A stretch of DNA of 64,000 nucleotides from Chrysoporthe austroafricana (lineage: Eukaryota; Ascomycota; Sordariomycetes; Diaporthales; Cryphonectriaceae): contig JYIP02000002.1 of assembly GCA_001051155.2 (NCBI GenBank), positions 441,583 to 505,582 of the forward strand, in the 5' to 3' direction. The notes under the pieces are model-generated. The model ran no database searches and was not told the origin of the DNA. It saw only the letters and a program-made list of their open reading frames with translations. Numbering within the stretch: the first letter of the stretch is position 1; every line of letters starts with the position of its first letter. This document shows, one piece after another, positions 23,908-35,659 of the stretch. The translations under genes and the position numbers were made by a program.

Positions 23908-25347
23908 TGGGTGGAAGCAACCTATGAGACGCCAAATAGATCTAGAACCAAGGTTCAACCTCGACACCAGGGCTGGACCTCCATTGCCGATGCGGCCACC
24001 CCGTCTCCGGTCCCTCTACCCAAGCCGCGCCAGGAGGTTCAGAGCCTTGGGTTGTCGGAATGGGCTCGTCTTCACTTATTTTGCGAGATCCGCAGACTCA
24101 ATATCCACTCATAAACTCACTTTCATTGCGCGAATCACGGAGTTGCGACGCGCGATGGCTCTAGTCAGCCGCCACATCGATCTCATCAAAACCTGCCCTG
24201 GCCTCGTCACCATCTCGTGCCCCGTGACGGCCAGCTTCATTTCCGACACCAATCCCTTCCCATGTCTGACATTTGGATTCGAGACTACGTCTCCGGCTCC
24301 CCAAGCCACTCTTTCGTCTATCATATCCTGGCCCCTGGAGGCGGAAATACACCGAGCCAGTGCTGTACCACGTCCGCTCTCAGACCCTGCCCCAGACAAG
24401 CGGGAAAGCTAGATCTGAGCGGTGTCTAGGGCCAAAAGGCCACGGCGCTCGGGTCTTAGTGGCAAAGACTCACTTTCTGACGCACCAATGCGGATCGTAG
24501 ATGAGCTTTAAGACTCATGTTGGCGGTATCCACATTTCTGGAATACTTTACTCCCCTCTTCAACCTTCCAAACTCCTGCTCTGTCGTAATCTTCGAGATA
24601 CCCCGACCTTCTTGAATCATGGATACAGCAGCAGCCTTCCTTCACCGGGATCTGTGGGGAATGGAACAGATCACTGCTGCTTTTTCAAAGCTGGCGCGGT
24701 CTTCTTTGCCCTTTCCTATACGACCAATATACCCTTACTTGTTATCTTGATTTAAAGGGAATACTCTCTGGGTGGGGCTTTGATTTTGACTGCCGTCCAC
24801 GCATTATTATTATCATTATGATTATTGCTAGCTCAAGGAGACGGCGATGAAGCCGTGTGGTGAACCTAATAATGTATTGATTTACTCAGCATCCACTAGT
24901 TTTGATTTCGCTTGATACGGGTGGATGCCATGGCGGATTGGGCGGCAATCGATCTGTCCAGAAATTCCTAGGGCGCACCTCGGCCGCTCAGCGCTGAAAG
25001 TAGATAGGTGGTTCTTGTGTACTGGATCTGGGCGCCTGGGAAAACGGTAATTATTAAGTTGACAATGGCTCAGAGAGAGATATACATCACGCGTAGCTCG
25101 ATGGGCATCCATTTATGCCGCCGTGCCTGATCGTCACGACACGCGCGTCTCTGGGCCCGAGGCGACTTGCTCATAGAAAGGTCCATAAAAGGGTTATATC
25201 ACGTTTGCTCCGTAGTGTTGGGCCTATCTATACCGTGTCACAAACGGGAGATCCCCCGCCCGCCCTGAACCCCCCCTTCCTAGCAAAACAGCGCTTTTGA
25301 ATAAATTCACTCACTGTCCTCTCTATATTACCCGCCCCGGTCCAACT
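23908..25347. other. Convergent intergenic region between UBTD gene and SEC26
   Basis: Several short overlapping frames exist on both strands between 23,908 and 24,755, but none shows a domain, a start context or splice continuity. I see only 3' flanks of the two convergent genes. Confidence 0.5.
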
Positions 25348-28300
25348 TCAAGCAGCCGTCCCGATCTTGTTCAGGCCCTTCAAACTCCCCAGGCTTAGCG
25401 CAAGACCTTGGGAGCGACTGCGTATCCGGACGAACCCTGTGATGGGCCCGTCCTCTCCTTCCTTTTCGATGCTCAAGTTCGCAAGAGCATCCTCTCCTGC
25501 AGTGACAGATTAGCCTCGAGATTCAAAAGCACAGCAATGGAAAGTGGATTGCTGGACTTACCAAATACACTTCTAGCGTAGAGGTTCGCGCTCAAGAACT
25601 GACAATCACCCTTCAGGCTAGCCTCTGGTGTGAGGCAGTTCATGTTGGTGGCCGCCATTAGTTGGTCTAGGAATTCCCTAAGAGACTTGGCCTTGCTGTT
25701 AATGTTAACCTTATTCTCCCACTCAAACTCCGTCCACATGGTGCGGAACTGTGTCTCCGTGCAGGTTGCTGGCTGGATGTAGTCCATGATATCGACATGT
25801 AGGTCGTTGAGAATGACCACGTTTGTGTCTGTACTATGTGCGCCGTCGTAGACTACGTTTCCGAAGATAACACCTGTGTCGGTCGACGAGACTTTGATCG
25901 TGCATTGCACATTGTGGAAGTCATGCGGTCCAAGATTCTGAGTGGTCGGCCTTTCCACCACCTTGAGATCACCGAGAGTTGCGAACTCGACAGACAAATT
26001 CTGCAGAGTCTCGGTGGTCTGGTTCACAAGTAACACATCAAGCACAATGTCGAATTGGTGAACCTTGACATAGGCTTCTGCGTAGACAGGGTCCGAGAAG
26101 CCCGTAAGCTGCACGACCCGGCTGAGCTTGGAGCTGAGATCTTCCGCGGCTGTGCTGTCGCCCCCGGTGGCACGTTCCAAGTCGACCTCGATCTCATCCG
26201 AGCCATCGCCCAGGTTCTTCTTGCCGAGTTGACGGATGGACACGACATCATCAACCTGAACGGCAGTTCTAGCCTTTTCCACGGCCTCTTTGGCAGCCCG
26301 CTTCTTCTCCTCGACTTGAACCATGGCCCGGAAGGCCTTCCGGGTGTCATCCAGATACACGGACTCCAATTCCTTGTGCTCAGTGAACTCCGCCAGAGAC
26401 CGTACACAGGACATGATACGGTCGACCGAGTCCTCGTCGATTGGAGCCTTCACAAAATGCGACTGCCCCACACGGATGATAGAAATCATGATTAACATGG
26501 CTTCTGCACGCAGGGCGTTGGTGCGGGCATGATCAGATGAGATCTCAGAATGCCGCATGACAAGTTTGGTGAGTGTTGCCGACAGCACAGTCGCCAAGTA
26601 GTAATCGCCTTCGAGAATGAGCTGTCTCAGTGGTGGCTTCTGTGCTGCCTTGACAGCCTCTAGTTTCGCTGCGGCGGACGATTGGCTGGTCAAGGCTGTC
26701 TCTGTGGCATATGTGCCATCCGCGAGGACCCTCCTTGAGCCCGTCGGCGCAGAGGGTTTGTGATGACCATTCACCTGGTCCTTGTCCTTCTCTTCCTCGC
26801 CGTCGACATTATCGAGCAGGCGCTGTTCCGACGCAAGAATTGGGATCTCTCCCAGGCTGGCCCTGATGCGCCTCCACGCGTCCCGGATATCCTTTTCCTC
26901 AAGCGAGTACTCGCCGACAATCCACAGGATTCCCCTGTACACCTTGCCGGCACGCACCTCACTCAGCGTGTCGACCAGTCTGGAAACAATCGACGGTCGC
27001 AACTTGGGGAACTTCTCGACGACCTCCTTAACGAAGTTAATTACATCCACGGCAGAGGTATTATTGAAGTCCGCGATGAAATCCATCAACAAATCGACAA
27101 CGCTGGCCGCCACTTCGGAGAACTTGATGGCGCATTGGTGTATCGAGTGGATGAGAAGCTGGCGGTACTCCGAGTTTTTCTCATACTCCTGGTCCACTGT
27201 CTTGGATAATTCCTTCTTGAGCAACAGCACGACTTCCTCGACATTTTTGCTGGAGACCATCTCCAGAGCGATATCGAGAGCCTTCTTCCGGACGTCGATA
27301 TCGGGGCTGGAGAGCACCCGCAAGATCTCCATAACTAGGTCATCCAGCACGCCCTCATTTTTCCTCCGCAACTGGTCGACCCTGTCGAGGACAATCAGCT
27401 TCACGTTGTTGTCGGCCTCCTTAATGCTGAGCTCGATGAATTTGGCGGCGGCGGCCTTGATCGCTACCGGGTTATTGGTGAGGGCGGTCAGTGATGAGGC
27501 AGCTTCGTAGACAACGGTCGATGCACCAGCCTCCAGAAGGTCGAAGATCAATCGCAGGTATCGCGCCTGTCGCGGTCAGAATAGCTCCTCGGCCCTTCCG
27601 GATCGTATTGCCACCTACTTTGTTCTGGGAGTTCTGCACAGCATCCTTCCGGATGAACTCCAGCTCAACAAGCTGGAGCAGCTCCTCGGCATTGGGGATC
27701 CCCTCAAAGACGGAGCTCAGATATACCAAGGCCTTTTGGTGATCTATGTTAGCCAGTGCGGCAAACGCGTTTCTCTTGCAGGTCGGATCGCTCTCGGTCT
27801 CGAGAAAGGTGGCGATGAGATCAGAGGCATCAGGTATCAACGAAGGCGAGTGCTGATAAATCGAGGCTACGGCGAAGACGGCGTTCTTGCGCACGTATGC
27901 GTGGCGGTGCTCAAGACAGGACCTCGCGGAGGAGAGGAGGGGCTCAATGAGCTCGGGCTCGCGGAGCTTGCACAGGAAGCGCAAGGTGTTGCCTCGGATG
28001 TACTCGTTAGGATGCTGCAGGTCATTCCTGATACCGTTACTGCGGAAACTGTCAGCACGCGTACGCGGAAGAGAAAAAGGCGAGGTAGGGGACCTGTGTG
28101 GGCTTGATGGGCGTACCAGACCAAGATCATCTCCTGCTTGAGCTTGCCGGCCGCGTCAAGCTTGGGGCAGATCTCGTAGTAGAAGTAGAGAAGCTTCTTG
28201 AGAGGCTTCGACTTGGAGGGCATGACGAATCGAATGATGTGCATGAGGAGCTGAGGCATAGGATCGCCATTGAGCATGATGGTGAGGATGGTCTTCATGG

Positions 28301-28421
28301 TCTGGAGTTTGGTGTCGTCAGTGCCCTTCTCGAGCTGCGTGCGCAGCTCGTTGGCGGTGGGCACATCAGCAGCATTGTCCTGGTGGACCAAGCTGTAGGC
28401 GTTCTCCAGGAAGGTGGACAT
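25348..28421 (-). CDS. SEC26: Coatomer subunit beta (beta-COP)
   Basis: Large-adaptin-like subunit of the COPI coat, which drives Golgi-to-ER and intra-Golgi vesicle traffic. Four exons on the minus strand: 28421-28117, 28039-27619, 27566-25562 and 25496-25348; introns 77, 52 and 65 bp; predicted 959 residues, the normal family length. The first intron is fixed by a Cys codon split across it ([21 protein letters not shown]). The N-terminal two thirds are alpha-solenoid HEAT-like repeats ([40 protein letters not shown]). A charged linker near [12 protein letters not shown] precedes the C-terminal appendage region ([20 protein letters not shown]). The last short exon ends in [13 protein letters not shown], the usual conserved tail. 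Essential housekeeping gene; nothing abnormal. Confidence 0.96.
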
Positions 28422-29415
28422 GTTAGCTAGGCGGCGGGCAGCTCGAGGAGCTCCTCAAGACATGTAGGAGATATGTTATGACGGGGTGCCTGTGCGCTGG
28501 GCTGTCGCGCTGGGGGGGGGGGTTGTCAGCGTGCCCTGGGAAGGGAAGGGGGGAGACGGCGACGGAGAGGGTGACTGAGGCGGAGACGGAGCTTCTTGAA
28601 GCCCTGGAAGGTCTCTGGCCCAGGAATTCGAAGATGGAGGACGTAGGAGGACCGGAGTGCCAGTCGTGTCGACAGTATGTATCCTCGAGGCGAAGGGCGG
28701 CGGGAGAGACCACGAGTCGCGATTCGCTGGCCTCAGAGGTGGACCAGGCCGGATCGAGTTGGATCGAGTTGGGTGGATTGTGACTGTGATTGTCTTGTCT
28801 CTTCTCTCGCCAGGCGGCGACTTGTTGATGCCCTCTGCGAATCAACCGAGACTGCAGTGAAGCCTGGAGGTCCGGCGTTCTGGCGTCCTGGAGTCTGGAG
28901 ATCTGGCCCCTGCCGTAACGGCTTGTCGATTTGCTACCATGTCCTAAGCTGCTGGCACTCAGGGCGTTGCAGGGGGGTGGGGGTTGGGGTTGGAGTGAGA
29001 GCGTCCAACGAGAAGGGCGACGGAGCTGGAACATCGTTAGCCTCCGACCGGAAGGGGGTACCTACCAGTACGACCCTGGCTGGTCGTTATAGGGCGCCTT
29101 GCTAAGTACCAGCTCCATCCCTCGCAGGACGCTGTTATCACAGCATGTACTGAGTACGTCCGTACAGTGAGCGCTACTGCTACGTGCCGCCATTTACTGT
29201 GTACAGTGCGGTACCCACCCGAGTACTCAATTGCTCCCCCGCCAGCCTGCTGCTCCTCCCGTTACCTGACGTGCCCCTCCAGCCAACCTTGCCTGCCCAG
29301 AACCGCATTGAGATCGCATTCCATCCGCCGTGTGGCTGTACTCCCATCCTAACCCGGCGGCTCGACTTCTGATCTCTACGCTTGAGGTCGACAGAGATCT
29401 GGACTTGTCGCAATC
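28422..29415. promoter_or_regulatory. Divergent promoter region of SEC26 and mago nashi
   Basis: 994 bp between two divergent start codons. The sequence is GC-rich with purine/pyrimidine skewed runs. The 203-codon minus frame at 28423-29034 is antisense/UTR noise and shows no domain. No specific motif was assigned. Confidence 0.5.
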
Positions 29416-30194
29416 ATGTCCTCGACTAACGAACCCTTCTACCTGAGATACTAGTAATTAACCCCCTCTCCTCCGGCTCTTGTGTCCTCTGCCCTGCTGA
29501 CAAGATGCCTCGACAGCTCCGGCCACTCAGGCCGCTTCGGCCATGAGTTCCTTGGTATGCCCTTCACACACACCCTCCCCCTCTGCGGGAAGAATCCCGA
29601 TACGAGACGAGGCGTATACTCCGATATGGCCCCGCCGATTCTGACCTCCCGCCTTTCTAGAGTTTGACTTTCGTGTCGTTGGCGATGGGCGCAGTGCCGT
29701 TGCCCGCTACGCCAACAACTCCAACTACCGCAATGACAGTCTTATCCGGAAGGAGAGTGCGTCTTCCTTGCCTTGTCTCTGCTCTCTGTATCTGTCTTAC
29801 ATCTGCTGAATGTTGTTCTCCCATACAGTGTGCGTCAGCTCCCTCGTCATCGACGAGATTAAGCGTATCATCAAGGCTAGCGAGATTCTCAAGTATGCCG
29901 TCCATCGCCCCACGAGACGACCGTCTCCCATGAGGCAGGACCATGCCTACTGACAGAAAGACCAGGGAAGATGATGGCAAGTGGCCTCAGAAGAACAAAG
30001 ATGGCAGACAGGAGCTGGAGATCAAGGTGGGCGGGGAGCACATCAGTTTCGAGACGGCCAAAATCGGATCCCTGGTTGATGTCACGGAGTCAGCCGACCC
30101 TGAGGGGCTGCGCGTCTTCTACTACCTGGTGCAGGACCTGAAGGCATTGGTTTTCAGCCTGATCTCGCTGCACTTCAAGATCAAACCCATCTAG
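29416..30194 (+). CDS. mago: Mago nashi homologue, exon junction complex core
   Basis: Forms the MAGO-Y14 heterodimer of the exon junction complex, which is left on spliced mRNAs and affects localisation, translation and decay. Five exons: 29416-29453, 29517-29554, 29661-29756, 29829-29892 and 29966-30194; introns 63, 106, 72 and 73 bp; predicted 154 residues, close to the 146-residue human protein. Recognition is straightforward: the N-terminus ends NEPFYLRYY, then [53 protein letters not shown] and [14 protein letters not shown], and the C-terminus is [14 protein letters not shown]. Every junction keeps frame and family sequence. The first donor is GTAATT, slightly off consensus. The 3' neighbour GID4 is on the same strand. 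Confidence 0.95.
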
Positions 30195-31943
30195 GGCGCG
30201 GACGGAGACTTGGGCCTCCAGCAAGAAAAGAGGTACGGCGCTGCGGCTGGGGAATACGATGATATCCTCTGTTTTTTATTCTTCCGCGCATTTCAAGACC
30301 ATAGTCGGGGATTTGCAGGCCAGGAGGTCGCATGGCGACGCAAGGGTAAGTGCATCCTCCACAGGGTTGCATCGCGGCCGGAATACGCTGTCGTGGGGGA
30401 CATGGAGAAGGTATGAGGAGACCATGTATGCAGGAATCTGACGTTGGCGTGTTTCTTCGTCATGTCAGGCCTGGAAGGATGGCCGAGAGACCAAGATGGC
30501 CAGGAGGCAGCAGCGCTGAAGCTATTCAGGCGGATAGCCTGTTTCGACTTCCAGCGCTGACGGCTGCGCCGAGGACGACGATGCTTCGCAATCTAGACCT
30601 GGGCCGCATGGTCTTTCTGACGCGCACCTCCTAATACGAACCCAATGCGTGGTGTATGACGATGCAGTGTTATACGGGGACCAGGCCGGATCTCTTCATT
30701 GGCGTCGAGAGAGGATGCGTAGTGATGGTCAGCTAACAACCTAATGCTGGCAGATGGGTTCCGGACTGGAGGGTCGTAGGCATCCAGGTCAAGAAACCAA
30801 CAGGCCCACACACAGGATTGACATCGACCGGAAACTAGACCCCGGCTTGTTGCGCGCCTCGAGTTGTCTTTTTGCTGTTTGCGAGAATTATAGCTCATGC
30901 TACCCGGGACGTACATAGTAGGCCCAGGTTTCGTACAATCGCATATCTGCATGTGTGCACCTAAACCTGTTTGGGAGGCAGTCAGGCACATGGGGACTCA
31001 GCCGGCTTATGGCGGTTGCAAGGCGGAAAAGACCCCGGACCGCCGAGTGCCCGCCAATCCTGATGTCTGTCATTATCTCCAGCCAATTCTTTCCCGCAAG
31101 GTTTCCTTCTCTTCTCTTCTTTTCTTTTCTTTTCTTTTTCTTTTCTGTTTTCTCTTTTCGATTTCACACGTTCCATGCTCCTTGCCGGCTGGTGATCGGG
31201 TGGTAATCCCTAGCGAAAATGAAGAGAGGGAGCGCGCGCAGGAGAGAGATAGAGAGAGCAGTAGTTGTCTTTGTCTATAACCTCGGTATCCACTGTCTCA
31301 GGGCTCCTGATTATTGATAGTCTTACACCTACCTACCTACCAGACAGGTCCTCATTCTTATCTCAGCCGATCTCGCCGCCTCCACAACGAACGCCAGAAT
31401 ACACCTCACCACCTGCACCTGGCCTGGCCTGGCCTTTCTAGGTTGGGTTGACTTCAGACGACGCCGCCCAGCGCACCTTATACTCCGTGTGCTGCACATC
31501 GCATACTTGCACCGTACGGAAAGGTGTAGTACCTACGCCCGCGCGCTCCAGTGCATTGCATTGCATCTGCGTCGCATCCCCACTGCTAATTGCTCTTTCG
31601 CCCTTCGGAGCCTTATCCTCGGCTTAGGCTCGTGCGCGCGTCTTCAATGCAACCCGTCGTCATTGTCCCCTGCCGCGCGAGGTCGCCATCGAGACTCTAA
31701 CGCTGACTGATGGGAATTGGTCTTTTCACTCAACTATATCCATCCGTCGCCACCGCGTCCATCCACGACGAGCCTGTGCGGTGTTCACCTCTGGATCTGT
31801 CGCACAGCGCCGCCTCTTCGCTGAGCGCAACGGCCTCAGCCTCGACCTCGACCTGAACGCGATATCCCGTACCCTTTTCGCTCCCACGACTTGCGACTTC
31901 CTCGTCCACACTGATCCGCGGTCACATTGTCAGAGACTCCAAC
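30195..31943. other. Intergenic region upstream of GID4
   Basis: 1.7 kb without a supportable gene. It contains a long polypyrimidine tract at about 31,101-31,160 and a CTAC repeat near 31,328. Open frames on both strands (such as 30593-30991 minus) lack domains. It is probably the GID4 promoter and 5' UTR plus mago 3' flank. Confidence 0.5.
31101..31160 (+). repeat. Polypyrimidine (CTTTT)n tract
   Basis: About 60 bases of almost pure C/T in TTTTC units, about 0.8 kb before the GID4 start. Such tracts are common in fungal promoters and near transcription starts; role here is inferred only. Confidence 0.7.
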
Positions 31944-33270
31944 ATGCCTACACCGTCCGCCCCCGATCCTCAAGCCCCATACGCTTTCTCCTCGACATGT
32001 CCAGAAACAGACGACTCTTCCACCTCCCAAGACGACACCCCCGTGAACTTGCTTCCCGACTCGATACGTCGCTCCACGACCGGAGAAGACGACACCGCCT
32101 CCAGGTCCACTGCTATCTCCTCCGTTCCTCACTACGACGACACTGATGGACCTGTGCCGGACCTCGACCCCGATGCCGATGTATCGAGTACAGTTGCGGA
32201 CAGCTCATCTTGCCTCGAATCCCACAAGACACCGGAGGTCGACCTCGACCGCACAGACTCACCCTGCAGTCAGTCCCCCGTCGAACACATTCAGACCTCG
32301 AGACCACGACACGGTGTAGGGACATCGCACCAGCCCACCCATCACATAGACACCGATGCTACATACAACCCTCAGCGCCAGCCTGGGCATGCTATGGAGC
32401 ATGACTACAGCCTGCCCAGCATGGGGAATGGCTATCCTTCGAGGAGGGTACGTTCACTCGAGGAGCATGGCGTACTTGTATTCTGCAGGAACTCTGGGCT
32501 GACAACCTTCGACTCAGGTCATCCCGACTTCACCCTCCTCGTTTTTGCGGGCAGGAAGTCGCTTCACCGGAACGCAGCAGTCCGAGAGGCAGGTTTATGA
32601 CGTCCAGGTCGAGATCAAATACGTTGATCTGCGAGAGTCTTTTCTCTGCGGATACCTGCGGATCCAGGGTGCGTCTGGCTTGCCTGGCCTGGGCTCACTA
32701 CGTGCTTATTATGTGCCTTTGGCTGACGAATCTCTTGTCCTCAGGCCTCACAGATGACCATCCAACACTGACAACGTATTTTGAGGGCGAGATCATCGGG
32801 ACAAAGTACGGTTTTATGACCAAGCACGACAGCTGGGGTGCCAATGACAAGACAGATCTGTCACACTGGTCCAAGTTTCCGGCCTTCCGCCCCTACTCCA
32901 AGCAGGCAAGGAGGGGCTCCTCAGTCGTCATCAAGGACATCGCTCAGAGCGAGCACATTTTTATGCGTTGGAAAGAACACTTCCTGGTTCCCGACCACCG
33001 CGTCCGTACCATCACTGGCGCCAGCTTCGAGGGTTTCTATTATATATGTTTTAATCAAGTGCAGGGGGAGGTGAACGGCATCTATTTCCACAGCAAGAGC
33101 GAGAGGTGAGCAAGCCAGAGCCCTACGCACGCACTCGCTAACCGGCACCACGCGGTACCGTCTCGCCATACACGTTTGCACTTTTCTGACAGTCGCCCCC
33201 TAGGTTCCAACAGCTCGAACTAAAACACGTCGAGGATAGGGGTTGCCTCAGCGCTTTGGAGTTCCGGTGA
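31944..33270 (+). CDS. GID4: GID4/Vid24, substrate receptor of the GID (CTLH) E3 ligase
   Basis: Recognises Pro/N-degrons, in yeast those of gluconeogenic enzymes, and recruits them to the GID ubiquitin ligase when glucose returns. Four exons: 31944-32447, 32518-32668, 32745-33105 and 33204-33270; introns 70, 76 and 98 bp; predicted 360 residues. The first ~168 residues are low-complexity Ser/Thr/Asp/Pro-rich, probably disordered. The conserved beta-barrel begins with SFLRAGSRFTGTQQSERQVY and continues with VDLRESFLCGYLRIQGLTDD, LTTYFEGEIIG, FMRWKEHFLVPDH and TGASFEGFYYICFN. It ends at LKHVEDRGCLSALEFR, the family's normal C-terminus. Internal codons split by introns rebuild family residues, supporting the model. 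The exact N-terminal start is less certain than the barrel. Confidence 0.93.
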
Positions 33271-33683
33271 TATTGGATAACAGGCAAGGAGTTTTGGGTC
33301 GATGGTGGGCAGCCACTGCATCGCATGACGCACGAGCTTGACGAGATACCGATGGTTGGGGGAGCCCCGGCTTTTGCGCTGGACAACTTTCCAGACGGTC
33401 TCGAAGACAAAGTGATGGACGCTTCGGAACGTCACTAGGTGGGCGATGGTGTGGCATGCCCCAATATGAGCGGCATAGCGGCCTCTTTCTTTCTTTCCCG
33501 GAAAATCCGGGTGTTGCTGCAGCACGCGATATAGATACATGCCTGCTACGTACTGAGTCATCCATCCAGCGGGAGGAAGATCAAGGTACCGATCAAATTA
33601 GCGAAGTGAGGTGCAGGAATACAACAGCCATCGTGGTTGCTGATGACTCCACACGGGCATCCCACAGTTGTGACTAGCATCTA

Positions 33684-35147
33684 TCAAGATGGTGTCTCTT
33701 TTTGAAATTTGTTAAAGTATCCCTTTCGAAAAGGGTTGAGCTCATCCGCTGTCACCCCTGCGTGCTGGGCCCCCGCCCTGGCCCTCCACTCCGCTAGGTC
33801 TGTCGGGCTGATGGACTCATCAGGCAGCTTGCGATACGTGATCAGCTTGCGTGACCACTTGTTGAACGGCTGCACACAAATGATAAGGATCTCCAGGCAG
33901 GGGTGTGTTGGCACCTCGACTTCCTGATCCTCGTCGTTGGCGGTGGGCATCCAGAAAGAGAGCCGACCGTTGTCGACGAGCGTTTCTGCTGAGAAATGCA
34001 GAATATCATCAAGCATAGCGAGGAAGCTGTATGGCTTCTTAGGGGCAATAAAATCCGGGTTCCTGTCGTCTTGGTCAGCGTTCATCAGACCAGAATACAA
34101 CGGCGCTCTCACTCACTTGTATTTCGCGTGGCCCGCCTCGACCACCCAGGGTGTACTTTCCGGATCTCGACACCCGAGAACCCGGAGGCCCTCCCTGACG
34201 CCGTACGGAGGATCACAAACTATGCCGTCAAAGAGTCTTGCCCGACCTCCCAGACCGCCGCGTCCGAAAGGTAGACGCCGCAACGGCGTATTGGTCAGGT
34301 CTGAGGTGAAGACGTCGCCTAGTTTACCCAGGAGCCCGTAGTGTTTGAAATTGCCAAGCAGGGTCTTCTCACCCTTGACGAGGCTTCTCTTGGCCTCGGC
34401 GCGGGCATCATGGCCAGAGCCCCTCACGGCCCGTCCGTCGATGTCACTGCCCCAGCTGATGGCACCGAAAGCCGAGCAGGCGATGGGGAAGCTGCCTGTG
34501 CCGACGAAGGGGTCATAGAAGATCTTGCCGGGACCCGCGAGTGCCATGTTCGCCGTGACGAGTGCGAGCTCGGAATCCATGGACGTCGTGCTAATGTAAG
34601 GCCTCTTCTTCAAGTCGTACTTGGGTACAAGATCCCGGCCGCCCTTGCCGAGGTATCGGCCAAAGTGGTAGCGCGTGGGCTGCCTCTGTGCCAGACACAT
34701 GGGGTCGAATGGCCATTCCTCAAAAATTGTGTACTCGTAGTCCGGGTTCTTCATCTTGATGGGACCATGAAGTGGCATGTAGCGGAAGGTGTTGATAATG
34801 TCTCGACGCTCATCCGAAGTTCGTGACCCCTGGAACGAGTCAATGTTGAACTTCCAGGAGTCATTGCTGTAGCGCTCCCATAGATGAGAGGACCGCTCCT
34901 TGACCGACTGGTGCAGCTCGTCCAGGGAACTTCCGCTGCCCCAGTACTCGTACACAGCCTGGGTGAGGATGGCGCGGCAGACGAGACGAACGGCCACTTC
35001 GGCATCGCGAGCGCGGATAATGCAGAAGGGCTTTTCTGGATCATAAGACACAACAGTGAAGGGAGCGTTCTCGGCCACGGCAAGCGCCTGCAGCTCGGGG
35101 ACACGGAAGGACTCGTGCAGCTGGCCGAAACGGACGAGGAACTCCAT
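33684..35147 (-). CDS. TRM11: tRNA (guanine-N2-)-methyltransferase, position 10
   Basis: Catalytic subunit that, with Trm112, makes N2-methylguanosine at position 10 of tRNAs. Two exons on the minus strand, 35147-34117 and 34062-33684 (intron 54 bp), predicted 469 residues. I start at the ATG giving MEFLVRFGQLHESFR, the usual Trm11 N-terminus; the frame is open further up only through a GTG. The N-terminal half is the THUMP-related tRNA-binding part. The Rossmann methyltransferase shows the SAM motif DPFVGTGS and the catalytic DPPYG (here CDPPYGVREG). The C-terminus includes KNPDFIAPKKPYSF and PFNKWSRKLITYRK. It is convergent with GID4 and divergent from RPP40, another tRNA-maturation gene. 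Confidence 0.94.
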
Positions 35148-35659
35148 CTCGTTGAGAGAGCTAATCGCAACTGTCAGCTCCAGCACGGATCCAACACGGG
35201 ATGAGATTGTGTGATCCTACTCTCTGGCTGCGTCTTGAACAGAGACAGGGTGAACCGAGATCCAGTGCCTGGTTTAGATGGCAGACACTCGGTATCTAAC
35301 TTGACATTGGCGATTTTGTCACGAGAATCTCATCTCATCTTGTGCTACACCCTTGTATCAGCATGTCTGTCTGTTTTCCTCCGCAATTCAGCTGCTGAGC
35401 TCAAACACAGGACAGGACTAATGTGCCTAGTTCAAAAGTTCGAATGGTTGCAGAAGGCATGAGTACTTAGTTCTGCTAGAAGGGAGCAAACCCTAACCCA
35501 GAGCAGTAGGAGCAAATGTCATTTCTGCAGACCCACGCCATCCCATACCTCGCAACCCATCAAAGCAAATCGCTTCGACCTTCATCTCCGTATCTTTTAC
35601 CATTTTCTAGAGGGCGTACACCCTTATCTTGGAGATCCGGAGTGTGAAGTGCCGTAGTC
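35148..35659. promoter_or_regulatory. Shared divergent promoter of TRM11 and RPP40
   Basis: 512 bp separate the two start codons. The stretch contains a telobox-like sequence at 35488-35499. The 83-codon frame at 35211-35462 has no domain and is ignored. Confidence 0.6.
35488..35499 (+). promoter_or_regulatory. Telobox/Tbf1-like motif
   Basis: AAACCCTAACCC, 161 bp before the RPP40 start. Tbf1-type factors in yeasts bind ARCCCTAA in promoters of ribosomal-protein and snoRNA genes; that this site is used here is inference. Confidence 0.45.
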
